Assembly (NCBI GenBank): GCA_965215055.1
Contig: OZ244046.1
Location: forward strand, 1,240,001 to 1,304,000
Direction of reading: 5' to 3'
Source of the DNA: G965215055 sp965215055
GTDB lineage: Bacteria > Pseudomonadota > Gammaproteobacteria > UBA4575
DNA length: 64,000 nucleotides
Positions 53,022-61,608 of this stretch are shown piece after piece. The first letter of the stretch is position 1; every line of letters starts with the position of its first letter. Both the position numbers and the translations under genes were made by a program. Under the pieces are notes generated by a model. That model had not been told where the DNA came from, ran no database searches, and saw only the letters and a program-made list of their open reading frames with translations.

Positions 53022-54196
53022 GACCTCATCAGGCTTCCCAATGTCTCGACAGAATGGTAGTTCCCGTCGCTGCCGATTGTAGTAAGAAAGACGGTGTCTG
53101 ACCCCTGGTTGTCGTTATCGCCATAACGTAACATAAACCCATCCAGATCAATGTTGTCTGTTTGACGTAGAGTGTCAAGGAAGCAGGTACGGTTCACTGC
53201 TGGACCACAGCGTTCCAACGCGACGATCGCAAGTCTTCCAGCTAGGTAGCCTTCGAGTGAAACAAAACTTGGCGCGGTGTCTACCGCCAAGGTCGAAAGT
53301 GCCTTTCTGTACGTAGAAACAACGGCAGGTTTTTCACCTTCTGGCAATGGCACTACCTGAGTAACAAGGACTCCTGCACCACCTGTTCCTAGCTCCCGAA
53401 CTAACGCGTTGCTTCCGACGAAGGAGATTGTTATGAATACGGGGTCAAAGTTTGTATGCCGTGCCCAGGCAATCAGTGCGGCAACCGGCTTATAGGCACC
53501 GATAATTATTACCCCGCCGGGGTTGTCGTCGCGTACATCAAGCAAGGCTGTCTTTACAACTGTAGTATTGCGTGGGTATACGCCGATTGCTACTGGTTCC
53601 ATGTCGCGCTGTTTGAGGGCGCGCTGCACACCACGGTAACCTGCTCGACCAAACGAGTCATCTTGGTATATTACGGCGACGCGCTCAATTCCAAGATTAT
53701 TGACAAGGTAAGAGATCATTGTTTCAGTTTCCTGATCGTAAGATGCACGCAGGTTGATGACATTGCTTAAACTTGCTTGCCGCAGAAAAGCGGCTCCGGT
53801 AAATGGAGCAATATAGGGAACACCGGCATCCATCGCAATGGGAACAGCGGAACGCGATGTCGGCGTGCCGACTGCTCCGATTAGCGCGAATACCTGATCT
53901 CGATCAATCAGGTGACGGGTATTGATGATAGCAGTTTCCGGCTCGTAGGCATCGTCGAGAGATACTAATTCAAGCTTTCGCCCGTGAACTCCGCCCTTCT
54001 TATTTATTTCATGGAAGGCTGCCTGAATTCCAAGCCGCATGTTTTTACCTAGCTCCTGAGCAGGGCCGGTAAATGCAGCGGACTGACCAAACAGTATGCG
54101 CTTATCAAGTATGCCCGTCTCTTCCCCTCCAACGATTGTTGTCGACACTACGCCACTAAACAAACCAAATACGCATATACCTGTAGTTAGCCTCAT
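53006..54196 (-). CDS. Periplasmic ligand-binding protein (type 1 fold, branched-chain amino acid/amide type)
   Basis: A 396-residue exported protein with a signal peptide (about residues 1-24) and the two-lobed Peripla_BP_6 fold: FGQSAAFTGPAQELGKNMRL, IQAAFHEINKKGGVHGRKLE, ALIGAVGTPTSRSAVPIA and VAVIYQDDSFGRAGYRGVQR (each cut to 20 residues). Such proteins bind branched-chain amino acids, amides or urea. No ABC permease or ATPase gene is nearby, and the gene overlaps both neighbours (4 bases with the RsbW-like gene, 16 with the kinase gene). A role as ligand receptor for the kinase, as TorT is for TorS, is inferred. The ligand is unknown. Confidence 0.87.
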   Translation of the reverse strand: MRLTTGICVFGLFSGVVSTTIVGGEETGILDKRILFGQSAAFTGPAQELGKNMRLGIQAAFHEINKKGGVHGRKLELVSLDDAYEPETAIINTRHLIDRDQVFALIGAVGTPTSRSAVPIAMDAGVPYIAPFTGAAFLRQASLSNVINLRASYDQETETMISYLVNNLGIERVAVIYQDDSFGRAGYRGVQRALKQRDMEPVAIGVYPRNTTVVKTALLDVRDDNPGGVIIIGAYKPVAALIAWARHTNFDPVFITISFVGSNALVRELGTGGAGVLVTQVVPLPEGEKPAVVSTYRKALSTLAVDTAPSFVSLEGYLAGRLAIVALERCGPAVNRTCFLDTLRQTDNIDLDGFMLRYGDNDNQGSDTVFLTTIGSDGNYHSVETLGSLMRSCASC

Positions 54197-54615
54197 TTAG
54201 CCACCGTTTTAACGAGGGTGATGTGGTTTCTTTCTGCTTCCCGTCGATAGTGCAGCTCGTCCATTATTGAACGTACCAAGTGAACACCAAGCCCACCAAT
54301 GGGCCGGTCTTCCACATTTGAGTCCAGGTCGGGTTCGGGGGCTTCACTTAGGGGATTGAATGCTCGCCCGTCGTCAATAATCTCAATAGTGAGAGTGTTT
54401 ACCTCCAGTACCAGCGAGATCTCGAATTCATGGGTTTTATCGTCATCGTAGGCGTAATTTACGATGTTGATGCCTAACTCTTCCAAGGCAAGGTTTATTT
54501 GATAAGTGAGGCTTGGCGGTAAGTTCTGTGCTTGACCAAATTCCTCTACTGCATTTTGAATCTGCCGCAATGCATCGATACTGGCTTCAACTTGCAGAGA
54601 TAATTTTGCGCTCAT
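54193..54615 (-). CDS. RsbW-like anti-sigma-factor serine kinase (HATPase_c)
   Basis: A 140-residue single-domain GHKL ATPase. The N-box is LALEELGINIVNYAY, with EIIDDGRAFNP as G1-like box and GGLGVHLVRSIMDEL as the lid region. Such proteins bind a sigma factor or other partner and phosphorylate a STAS antagonist, whose gene lies in the same operon. The partner that it would sequester is not encoded nearby. It starts 5 bases after the receiver-PP2C gene and overlaps the binding-protein gene by ATGA. Confidence 0.9.
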   Translation of the reverse strand: MSAKLSLQVEASIDALRQIQNAVEEFGQAQNLPPSLTYQINLALEELGINIVNYAYDDDKTHEFEISLVLEVNTLTIEIIDDGRAFNPLSEAPEPDLDSNVEDRPIGGLGVHLVRSIMDELHYRREAERNHITLVKTVAK

Positions 54616-54620
54616 ACGCC

Positions 54621-55781
54621 TTATCCACCATGTACGAGAGTCAAACAGGTAATGTCATCCGACTGAGGTGTATCTCCTGCAAAGGCGTGCACTGCCGCAA
54701 AAATTGCTTGGTTAGCTTGCTGCGCATTGCCTAGTGGCGCTTTGGTAAAGACCTCGCGTAGACGCTCCATACCAAACTCTTCACTCTCACCATTCATGGC
54801 TTCCGTCACACCATCAGTGTACAATACGACAATATCTTTGGGGGCGAGTGCCACAGTACTCTGCTCATAGCGAAACCCGGGCATGATCCCCAAAGCAGTT
54901 CCCTCAGTCGAGGAGAGCAGCGTTGAGCTTCCATCAGCGTGTACAATAAGCGGAGGGTTGTGCCCACCATTCGCATATACAAGCGACCCATTTGCAGGAT
55001 TGAAAACCGCATAAAAAAGGGTAACAAACATTGCAGCTTCATTATTTTCACAAAGCAAATTGTTGACCTCATGCAATACCTCGCCCGGTTCAGCGCTACC
55101 AATAGCGGCACCTTTGAGCAGCGTACGGCTGGACATCATAAAAAGAGCAGCATGTACGCCTTTATCGGAAACATCGGCAATGGCGAGTCCAATGTGGTCA
55201 TCCTCTAGGCGCAGAATGTCGTAAAAGTCACCACCTACCTCGCGTGCAGGCTCCATGTTTGCATAGACGTGGTAACTGGAGCTTTCAGGAAAGCAGGTAG
55301 GGAGAATAGATCTCTGCATCTGGCTGGCAATATCAAGCTCATTCTTTAGCATGATCAATTTGTCGCGTGATGCAAGTGCATCACGCCATAGTTCCAAGTG
55401 TTGCAAAGTTCTGTCTATGGTGATGCGCAAATCCTTAAAGTCGATAGGCTTGGTAATGAAATCGAATGCCCCTCGGTTCATAGCCGTGCGGATGTTTTTC
55501 ATGTCTCCGTATGCCGAAATAATCACGGAACGGATGTTGGGGTCGACTTTAGGAATTTGCTCTAGAAGCGTCAGGCCGTCCATCTGTGGCATGTTGATGT
55601 CCGAGAGCACCATGTCGACATCTGAGTCTTCTTTCAGTAACTTGAGTGCTTCGACGCCATTGTGGGCAAACTCGAATGTGTAACGGCCCTCCCGCACCTC
55701 CCGGCGCATACGCTGGCGCACTAAGTGTTCGAGGTCAGGCTCGTCATCGACTACGAGGATTTTGTATTGTGCTTGGTCCAA
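54621..55781 (-). CDS. Response regulator with PP2C (RsbU/SpoIIE-type) phosphatase output
   Basis: A 386-residue protein: receiver domain (about 6-125; Asp12/Asp13, phospho-acceptor Asp61 in LSDINMPQMDG, Lys111 in TKPID), a linker helix (about 130-165), and a PP2C phosphatase domain (about 170-385) with metal sites in REVGGDFYD, IADVSDKGVHAALFM, YTDGVTEAMN and SDDITCL. It should dephosphorylate the STAS protein when activated by the kinase. The start is a TTG: a stop codon lies in frame just upstream and no ATG fits. A 99-base gap separates it from the STAS gene, the largest gap in the operon. Confidence 0.92.
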   Translation of the reverse strand: MDQAQYKILVVDDEPDLEHLVRQRMRREVREGRYTFEFAHNGVEALKLLKEDSDVDMVLSDINMPQMDGLTLLEQIPKVDPNIRSVIISAYGDMKNIRTAMNRGAFDFITKPIDFKDLRITIDRTLQHLELWRDALASRDKLIMLKNELDIASQMQRSILPTCFPESSSYHVYANMEPAREVGGDFYDILRLEDDHIGLAIADVSDKGVHAALFMMSSRTLLKGAAIGSAEPGEVLHEVNNLLCENNEAAMFVTLFYAVFNPANGSLVYANGGHNPPLIVHADGSSTLLSSTEGTALGIMPGFRYEQSTVALAPKDIVVLYTDGVTEAMNGESEEFGMERLREVFTKAPLGNAQQANQAIFAAVHAFAGDTPQSDDITCLTLVHGG

Positions 55782-55880
55782 GTTTTCTCAATCTTGTAGT
55801 AAAGGAATTGAGTTTGCTATCTGGGAGGATCAGAAACTGTGCTTAAGAGTTTGTTGCCATACTGCAAGTTCAGATAATTA

Positions 55881-56219
55881 TCAGGCAAGCTGCTTTGTCA
55901 ATGCCTCTGTTCGGGTGGCGTGAATGGAGATAATTTGGTCAAAACCACTGATTTGAAAAACTTCATTAATTGGGTCTGAAAGTGCACAAAGCGCAAATTT
56001 TGCCTCTTTTTTTCGTAGTGTTTTCGCGATCAACAGAATTACTCTAAGCCCTGCGCTGCTGATGTAAGAAAGTTCATCGAAGTCCAGGATGACCGCACGA
56101 TCATTATCACTAATGATATCTTTGAGGGCTTTCTCAAACTCAAGGGCATTGGAGCCGTCTATGCGCCCCGCTACCTGCGCAATCAATGCCCCCTCTTCCC
56201 GCTCATGATTTATTTTCAT
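55881..56219 (-). CDS. STAS-domain anti-sigma-factor antagonist (RsbV/SpoIIAA type)
   Basis: A 112-residue single STAS domain. The phosphorylation loop is LDFDELSYISSAGLRVI, with Ser in the SSAG position phosphorylated in relatives by RsbW-type kinases. It is the first gene of the signalling operon, with GAGG six bases before its ATG, and lies 89 bases downstream of ispH. In its unphosphorylated form it would bind the RsbW-like protein and release that protein's partner. Confidence 0.92.
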   Translation of the reverse strand: MKINHEREEGALIAQVAGRIDGSNALEFEKALKDIISDNDRAVILDFDELSYISSAGLRVILLIAKTLRKKEAKFALCALSDPINEVFQISGFDQIISIHATRTEALTKQLA

Positions 56220-56308
56220 TGATTCCTCGCTCCAGCTTTTATTGAATAGCTAACGCTATTTTTCTCCTAGAAGGATAACATTAGCTGAATAAGTGACAAA
56301 GCATTTAG

Positions 56309-57274
56309 TTACATTATCTCTTCCGTTCCACACTCTGTTTTTTGGCGAAATAACTTGGGCAGGGGAAACACGACATTTTCTGGTTTGCCTAGAGAATTAA
56401 CTATTTGCACGTCGGGTAACTTCTTTAGGTGATTTACCACTTGTTGTACTAATATCTCGGGTGCCGAGGCACCTGCAGTAACCCCGATTTTTGTTTTCCC
56501 GTGTAGCCAGATGTCTTCAATATGTTCCGCATCGTCAATCAAATGCGCTTCAACTCCGTTTTTGTCTGCGATCTCGCGAAGACGGTTCGAGTTGGAGCTA
56601 TTTTTGGACCCAATGACCAATAACAGGTCGCAATCTTCGACCAATTTTTTTACCGCATCCTGTCTGTTTTGTGTGGCATAGCATATGTCATTTTTTTTAG
56701 GGCCGATGATATTCGGGAAACGCCTCCTCAGCTCATTGATTACATTACCAGTGTCATCCATGGATAAGGTAGTTTGTGTGACAAAGGCAATTTTATCTTT
56801 ATTTTTGACTTGCAGTTTGGCAACGTCGTCGACATTTTCAACTAGGTATATTTGCCCGTTACAAGACCTATCATATTGGCCCATGGTGCCTTCAACTTCC
56901 GGGTGGCCCTTGTGGCCAATAAGCACCGTATCGAATCCGTCTTTACCGTAACGCGCGATTTCCAGATGAACCTTGGTTACCAAGGGACAGGTGGCGTCAA
57001 ATACCCTGAGGTTGCGGTTAGAGGCTTCCTGTTGTACAGCCTTGGACACACCGTGCGCACTGAAAATTACAGTAGAGCCATCCGGTACTGCATTCAATTC
57101 ATCTACGAATAGCACCCCCTTTTTTTTGAGATCATCCACCACGAATTTGTTGTGCACGACCTCATGGCGAACGTAAATGGGTGCGCCAATTAATTTTAAT
57201 GCACGTTCCACAATCTCTATAGCGCGGTCTACGCCGGCACAGAAGCCACGTGGATTTGCAAGCAGTACTTGCAT
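56309..57274 (-). CDS. ispH: 4-Hydroxy-3-methylbut-2-enyl diphosphate reductase
   Basis: A 321-residue iron-sulfur enzyme for the last step of the MEP isoprenoid pathway, giving IPP and DMAPP. Cluster cysteines are in PRGFCAGVDRA, FDATCPLVTKVH and NDICYATQNRQ, and TQTTLSMDDT is typical. The ATG overlaps the lspA stop by one base (TGATG), so the genes are coupled. Last gene of the murJ-ribF-ileS-lspA-ispH run. Confidence 0.97.
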   Translation of the reverse strand: MQVLLANPRGFCAGVDRAIEIVERALKLIGAPIYVRHEVVHNKFVVDDLKKKGVLFVDELNAVPDGSTVIFSAHGVSKAVQQEASNRNLRVFDATCPLVTKVHLEIARYGKDGFDTVLIGHKGHPEVEGTMGQYDRSCNGQIYLVENVDDVAKLQVKNKDKIAFVTQTTLSMDDTGNVINELRRRFPNIIGPKKNDICYATQNRQDAVKKLVEDCDLLLVIGSKNSSNSNRLREIADKNGVEAHLIDDAEHIEDIWLHGKTKIGVTAGASAPEILVQQVVNHLKKLPDVQIVNSLGKPENVVFPLPKLFRQKTECGTEEIM

Positions 57275-57786
57275 CAGGCTGGGGCCTCTCTGTTAAAAAG
57301 GACTTGGATGATCATCAATAAAACACCAAGGAAAATTGCCGAGTCTGCGAGGTTGAACGTCGGCCAATGACACGATGTATCACTCACCTGGTAAAAAAGA
57401 GGCAGGCATTTCATGTTGGAATAATAAAACCAATCAATAAAATCGACCACGTGCCCGTGGAAGCTGCGGTCAATGATGTTCCCCATTGCACCGCCCAGTA
57501 TTAGTGCAAGACCACATGCCAGTAACTTTTCTCTAGTGGAAAGTTTCCATAGCCAGAATAATATAAAAACGCTTACCCCAAGCGCAAATACGGTAAAAAA
57601 CCAGCGTTGCCAGCCACCGGCGTCGCTTAAAAAACCAAAGGCTGCCCCCTTGTTAAAAGTTAGTGAAAAATTGAAATAAGGCAGAAACGGATGTGGTTCA
57701 AGCTGTACCAGATAATACATTGCAGCGTATTTACTCGTTTGATCGGCGATAACCACGACCAAGGTTAACCATAGCCATTTAAGCAT
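57274..57786 (-). CDS. lspA: Lipoprotein signal peptidase (signal peptidase II)
   Basis: A 170-residue inner-membrane aspartic protease with four helices that removes signal peptides from prolipoproteins. Catalytic aspartates are Asp115 in HVVDFID and Asp148 in FNLADSA; NKGAAFGFL and GNIIDR are conserved. The periplasmic loop between the two aspartates is about 14 residues longer than I recall for Pseudomonas and carries Cys127 and Cys139, which could form a disulfide. It overlaps the ileS end by 8 bases and the ispH start by 1. Confidence 0.95.
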   Translation of the reverse strand: MLKWLWLTLVVVIADQTSKYAAMYYLVQLEPHPFLPYFNFSLTFNKGAAFGFLSDAGGWQRWFFTVFALGVSVFILFWLWKLSTREKLLACGLALILGGAMGNIIDRSFHGHVVDFIDWFYYSNMKCLPLFYQVSDTSCHWPTFNLADSAIFLGVLLMIIQVLFNREAPA

Positions 57787-60613
57787 AATGGCGCAGTTCG
57801 CCCCTTCCTTCCGGCAAATTACTCACACAGCGGCTACATAATTTAGGATGTAGCGAGTCGTTGCCTACATCTTCGCGGTAATGCCAGCAGCGAATACATT
57901 TTTTATGCCGGGATTTCTTTACCTCGATAAAATATTCGACACCGTCAGTGTTGGATTGTTTCAATGCGGTTTGGGGCAAAGACTGATCTTCAATAACGTC
58001 GGCATAAGAGGTAATAAATATAAACCTAAGTTCATTATTAGTTATTTTTTTCAGATACTTGGGCGCGTGCCAGATTTTTACTTCGGCATCCAGCGATGAC
58101 CCGATTTTCTTATCATTACGCAATTTTTCCAGTTCCTTACCGATTTTTTCTTTACTCTCAAGTATCCCTTGCCAATCCTTGTGGTCAATTTCGCCTTCAC
58201 TGTCAAATGCTTCCAGGTTATGCCATTGTTGAGTAAATATGGTTTCATCCCGTTTGCCAGGGAGGTATTGCCAAGCCTCTTCTGCAGTGTAGCTTAAAAT
58301 AGGTGCGATCCAGCGCATCAGTGATTCGGCTATGTGAAACATTGCAGTCTGTGCCGACTTGCGTGCAAGGCTATCTGCTTGGGTGGTGTATTGGCGATCT
58401 TTGATGATATCAAGGTAATCGCTGCCAAGTTCTGATACACAAAAGTTGTGTATCAGGGTATAGGCTTTGTGAAACTGGTAACTTTCATAGTACTTTTTGA
58501 CTTCTTCTTGTAGTTTTTTTGTTTTCCACACAATCCAATAATCCAGGGCAATCATTTTACTGACGTGCACTTGGTCGCTTTCCGGATCAAACTCATTCAG
58601 GTTGGATAATAGGTAACGAATCGTGTTGCGTATTCGTCTATATGCGTCGGAGATACGAGTAAAAATTTCATTTGACACGTTCAATTCCGCGCTGTAATCC
58701 GTAGCAGCTACCCAGAGACGTAGGATATCCGCTCCCAATGTATTGCAGATTTTTTGTGGTGCCACGGCGTTACCCTGTGACTTGGACATTTTTTTACCCT
58801 CGGCATCAACAGTGAATCCATGCGTGAGCACTTGCCGATAGGGAGCCGTGCTGTACATGGCTACGGAGGTTTTCAGGGAAGACAAAAACCATCCTCGATG
58901 TTGATCAGAACCTTCAAGATACATATCAATACACTGGCTTTTCTCCAAATCTATTCCCAATCTTTTTTGCGCAACCGCATAATGGCTGACTCCCGAGTCA
59001 AACCATACATCTAACGTATCCGTCACTTTTTTGTATTGATCTGCCTCGCTTCCCAACAGTTCTTTCATATCCAGGTCATACCAGACGTCTATTCCCTGCC
59101 GTTCAATTTTTTGCGCGATTTTTTCGATTAAAGGAACAGTAGCAGGGTGCAGCTTTTCTGTTTGCTTATCTACAAAAAATGTAATGGGTACTCCCCAGGT
59201 TCGTTGTCGCGATATGCACCAATCGGGACTGTTCGTCAACATTCCTTCGATACGCGCCTTTCCCCAACTTGGTATCCAGTTCACTCTTTTAACCTGTTGA
59301 TTTGCAGTTTTTAATAATCCCTTTGCATGCATGCTGATAAACCATTGCGGTGTGGCGCGATAAATTAACGGTGTTTTGGTTCGCCAGCAATGTGGAAAGC
59401 TGTGTTGAAGCTTGGCTTGACACACTAATTTTCTATTTTTAACTAAAACGGCAATAATTTTTTCATCGACCTTATAAACGTGTTCACCTGCAAATAATTC
59501 AGTTTGGTCGTTAAAAATACCATGATCATCAACAAGGTTAAGCGTGCCGATTCCATAAGCCTTGCCGATGGTGAAATCCTCAACACCGTGATCGGGTGCA
59601 ATATGCACAGCCCCTGTTCCAGTTTCGGTAGTAACGTGCTCGCCTAGAATAAGGGGCACCGTTTTGCTATAAAAAGGATGTTGCAAGAGCACGCCTTCTA
59701 GCTGATTACCTTTGCAGCATCCTACGATTTTGTATCCTTCATACTCGTATCTTTGCAGGCAGGTTTGATATAGCGCATCAGCGAGAAGCAGTTGTTCTCT
59801 GCCGTTTTCACCTGCGCCTTCGACTAACACATAGTCCAGGTCAGGATGCAAGGAAACAGCTTGGTTTGCGGGTAAAGTCCATGGCGTAGTAGTCCAGATC
59901 ACAATTGAGACCGGGCCTCTACCGTTGATAGAACCGAGTTTTTGTGCAAACGCCTCTTCATCTGCAACTGTAAAACGTACATCTATGGCAAAAGAGATTT
60001 TATCTTGATATTCCACCTCTGCTTCTGCAAGTGCTGAAGCACCGACGACACTCCAGTAAACTGGTTTGAAACCCCTGACGATGTGGCCTTTCGCGTAGAT
60101 CTTCCCCAAGGCGCGCACAATATCCGCTTCATAGCTGAAATCCATGCTTCGGTAAGGTTGGTTCCAGGCACCAAAAACTCCAAGTCGCTTGAAGTCCTTG
60201 CGTTGATTATCTATTTGCTTATTAGCGTATTCCCGACATGCGTCGCGAAATTCTTTATGATTTTTTTTGATACCGACCTTGCCGATTTTTTTTTCGACTC
60301 GATGCTCAATTGGCAAACCGTGACAGTCCCAACCTGGCACATATGGGGCGTCAAATCCAGCCAGTGTCTTACTCTTGATTATAATGTCCTTAAGAATTTT
60401 GTTTACCGCATGTCCAATGTGGATATCGCCGTTTGCGTAAGGCGGGCCATCATGCAAAATAAACTTTTCTTTACCTTTGCGCGCCTTGCGAATTTTTTCA
60501 TAAATGTTGATCTCCTCCCAGCGTTTCAACGTTTCCGGTTCACGCTGTGCAAGATTGCCTTTCATCGGAAAGGAGGTCTTTGGCAAGTTTAGCGTGTTTT
60601 TATAATCGTTCAT
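57779..60613 (-). CDS. ileS: Isoleucyl-tRNA synthetase
   Basis: A 944-residue class I synthetase with editing domain. The HIGH motif is in PYANGDIHIGHAVNKIL, the KMSKS loop is KKMSKSQGNAV, the editing-domain WTTTPWTLPANQA is present, and the C-terminal zinc site is CIRCWHYRE...LCSRCVSNL. The frame is open to 60667, but the family starts at MNDYKNTLNLP. It follows ribF by 10 bases and overlaps lspA. The Lys/Gln-rich segments are within the normal range. Confidence 0.97.
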   Translation of the reverse strand: MNDYKNTLNLPKTSFPMKGNLAQREPETLKRWEEINIYEKIRKARKGKEKFILHDGPPYANGDIHIGHAVNKILKDIIIKSKTLAGFDAPYVPGWDCHGLPIEHRVEKKIGKVGIKKNHKEFRDACREYANKQIDNQRKDFKRLGVFGAWNQPYRSMDFSYEADIVRALGKIYAKGHIVRGFKPVYWSVVGASALAEAEVEYQDKISFAIDVRFTVADEEAFAQKLGSINGRGPVSIVIWTTTPWTLPANQAVSLHPDLDYVLVEGAGENGREQLLLADALYQTCLQRYEYEGYKIVGCCKGNQLEGVLLQHPFYSKTVPLILGEHVTTETGTGAVHIAPDHGVEDFTIGKAYGIGTLNLVDDHGIFNDQTELFAGEHVYKVDEKIIAVLVKNRKLVCQAKLQHSFPHCWRTKTPLIYRATPQWFISMHAKGLLKTANQQVKRVNWIPSWGKARIEGMLTNSPDWCISRQRTWGVPITFFVDKQTEKLHPATVPLIEKIAQKIERQGIDVWYDLDMKELLGSEADQYKKVTDTLDVWFDSGVSHYAVAQKRLGIDLEKSQCIDMYLEGSDQHRGWFLSSLKTSVAMYSTAPYRQVLTHGFTVDAEGKKMSKSQGNAVAPQKICNTLGADILRLWVAATDYSAELNVSNEIFTRISDAYRRIRNTIRYLLSNLNEFDPESDQVHVSKMIALDYWIVWKTKKLQEEVKKYYESYQFHKAYTLIHNFCVSELGSDYLDIIKDRQYTTQADSLARKSAQTAMFHIAESLMRWIAPILSYTAEEAWQYLPGKRDETIFTQQWHNLEAFDSEGEIDHKDWQGILESKEKIGKELEKLRNDKKIGSSLDAEVKIWHAPKYLKKITNNELRFIFITSYADVIEDQSLPQTALKQSNTDGVEYFIEVKKSRHKKCIRCWHYREDVGNDSLHPKLCSRCVSNLPEGRGELRHYA

Positions 60614-60623
60614 GTATGGTGGA

Positions 60624-61556
60624 TCATACGGCAGTATCGAAGTAGTCCTTTGCCTCTTCAACGTCACGCCGCATTTGATTTTTCAGCGCATCAAGAGAGT
60701 CAAATTTTTTTTCATCACGTATCTTCTTGTAAAATGACACTGTAAGATGCTTACCGTAAATATCCTTTGAGAAATCAAACACGTGAACCTCGATCTGTGT
60801 ACGGGCACCTCCTACGGTTGGGCGGTGGCCAACATTGGCAACGCCCAGCTTCTCCGTATCATTCTCAATCTTTACTTTTATGGCAAAAACACCATGCAAG
60901 GGTGGTTTGTTGCGCTTGACGGGGATATTCGCAGTTGGAAAGCCAATGGTATGCCCTCTCTTATCCCCATATATTACTCGGCCCGACATGTCGTACCTGC
61001 GCCCCAACTGCCGCTTCGCGGCATCCAATCGTCCCTGTGCCAAGAGTGCTCGTATTGAAGAGCTTTCAACTCGTTTTGCATTAATGTAATAGCCTGTTGT
61101 ATCTTCAACCCCGAAGTTGAATCGGTGAGTCAGGCGTTGTAGCAATGCAAAGTCACCTTCTCTGTCTTTTCCAAAACGAAATTCATCACCTACGATAAGA
61201 TGTTCGACACATAGATGATCGACGAGAATTTTTTCTACAAAAGATTCTGCGCTTATATTTACAAAAGCTTGGTTAAATTGCAGGCAAACAAGTTGATCAA
61301 CCCCCATATCTCTGATTAAACCAAATTTTTCTCGGAAATTCGTAAGCCTTGCCGGTGCCTTATCTGTCAAAAAAAACTCTTTTGTAGAGGGCTCAAAGGT
61401 AATTAACATTGAAGGCAAATTGAGTTCGCTGCTTTTACTCAGCAACTTTCTCAACACAGCTTGGTGTCCGAGATGCACGCCGTCAAAGTTACCGATAGTA
61501 GCAACGACCCTTTGCGCTTCCAGCGTTTTTGAAGGCAGGCCTCTGATTAATTGCAT
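60624..61556 (-). CDS. ribF: Bifunctional riboflavin kinase/FAD synthetase
   Basis: A 310-residue enzyme converting riboflavin to FMN and FAD. The N-terminal adenylyltransferase domain has IGNFDGVHLGHQAVLRKL and VEHLIVGDEFRFGKDREGD; the C-terminal kinase domain (from about 180) has GRVIYGDKRGHTIGFPTAN. It lies between murJ and ileS, the usual order. No FMN riboswitch precedes it. Confidence 0.96.
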   Translation of the reverse strand: MQLIRGLPSKTLEAQRVVATIGNFDGVHLGHQAVLRKLLSKSSELNLPSMLITFEPSTKEFFLTDKAPARLTNFREKFGLIRDMGVDQLVCLQFNQAFVNISAESFVEKILVDHLCVEHLIVGDEFRFGKDREGDFALLQRLTHRFNFGVEDTTGYYINAKRVESSSIRALLAQGRLDAAKRQLGRRYDMSGRVIYGDKRGHTIGFPTANIPVKRNKPPLHGVFAIKVKIENDTEKLGVANVGHRPTVGGARTQIEVHVFDFSKDIYGKHLTVSFYKKIRDEKKFDSLDALKNQMRRDVEEAKDYFDTAV

Positions 61557-61608
61557 ACTGACAAATGACAGGGCCTGAAAAATGAAGTATTGATATTTGC
61601 GCTCATTG

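Noticed and set aside
53006..54196. Calling the binding protein part of an amino-acid ABC transporter
   Set aside because: No permease or ATPase gene is adjacent, and it is coupled to a sensor kinase on one side and an RsbW-like gene on the other.
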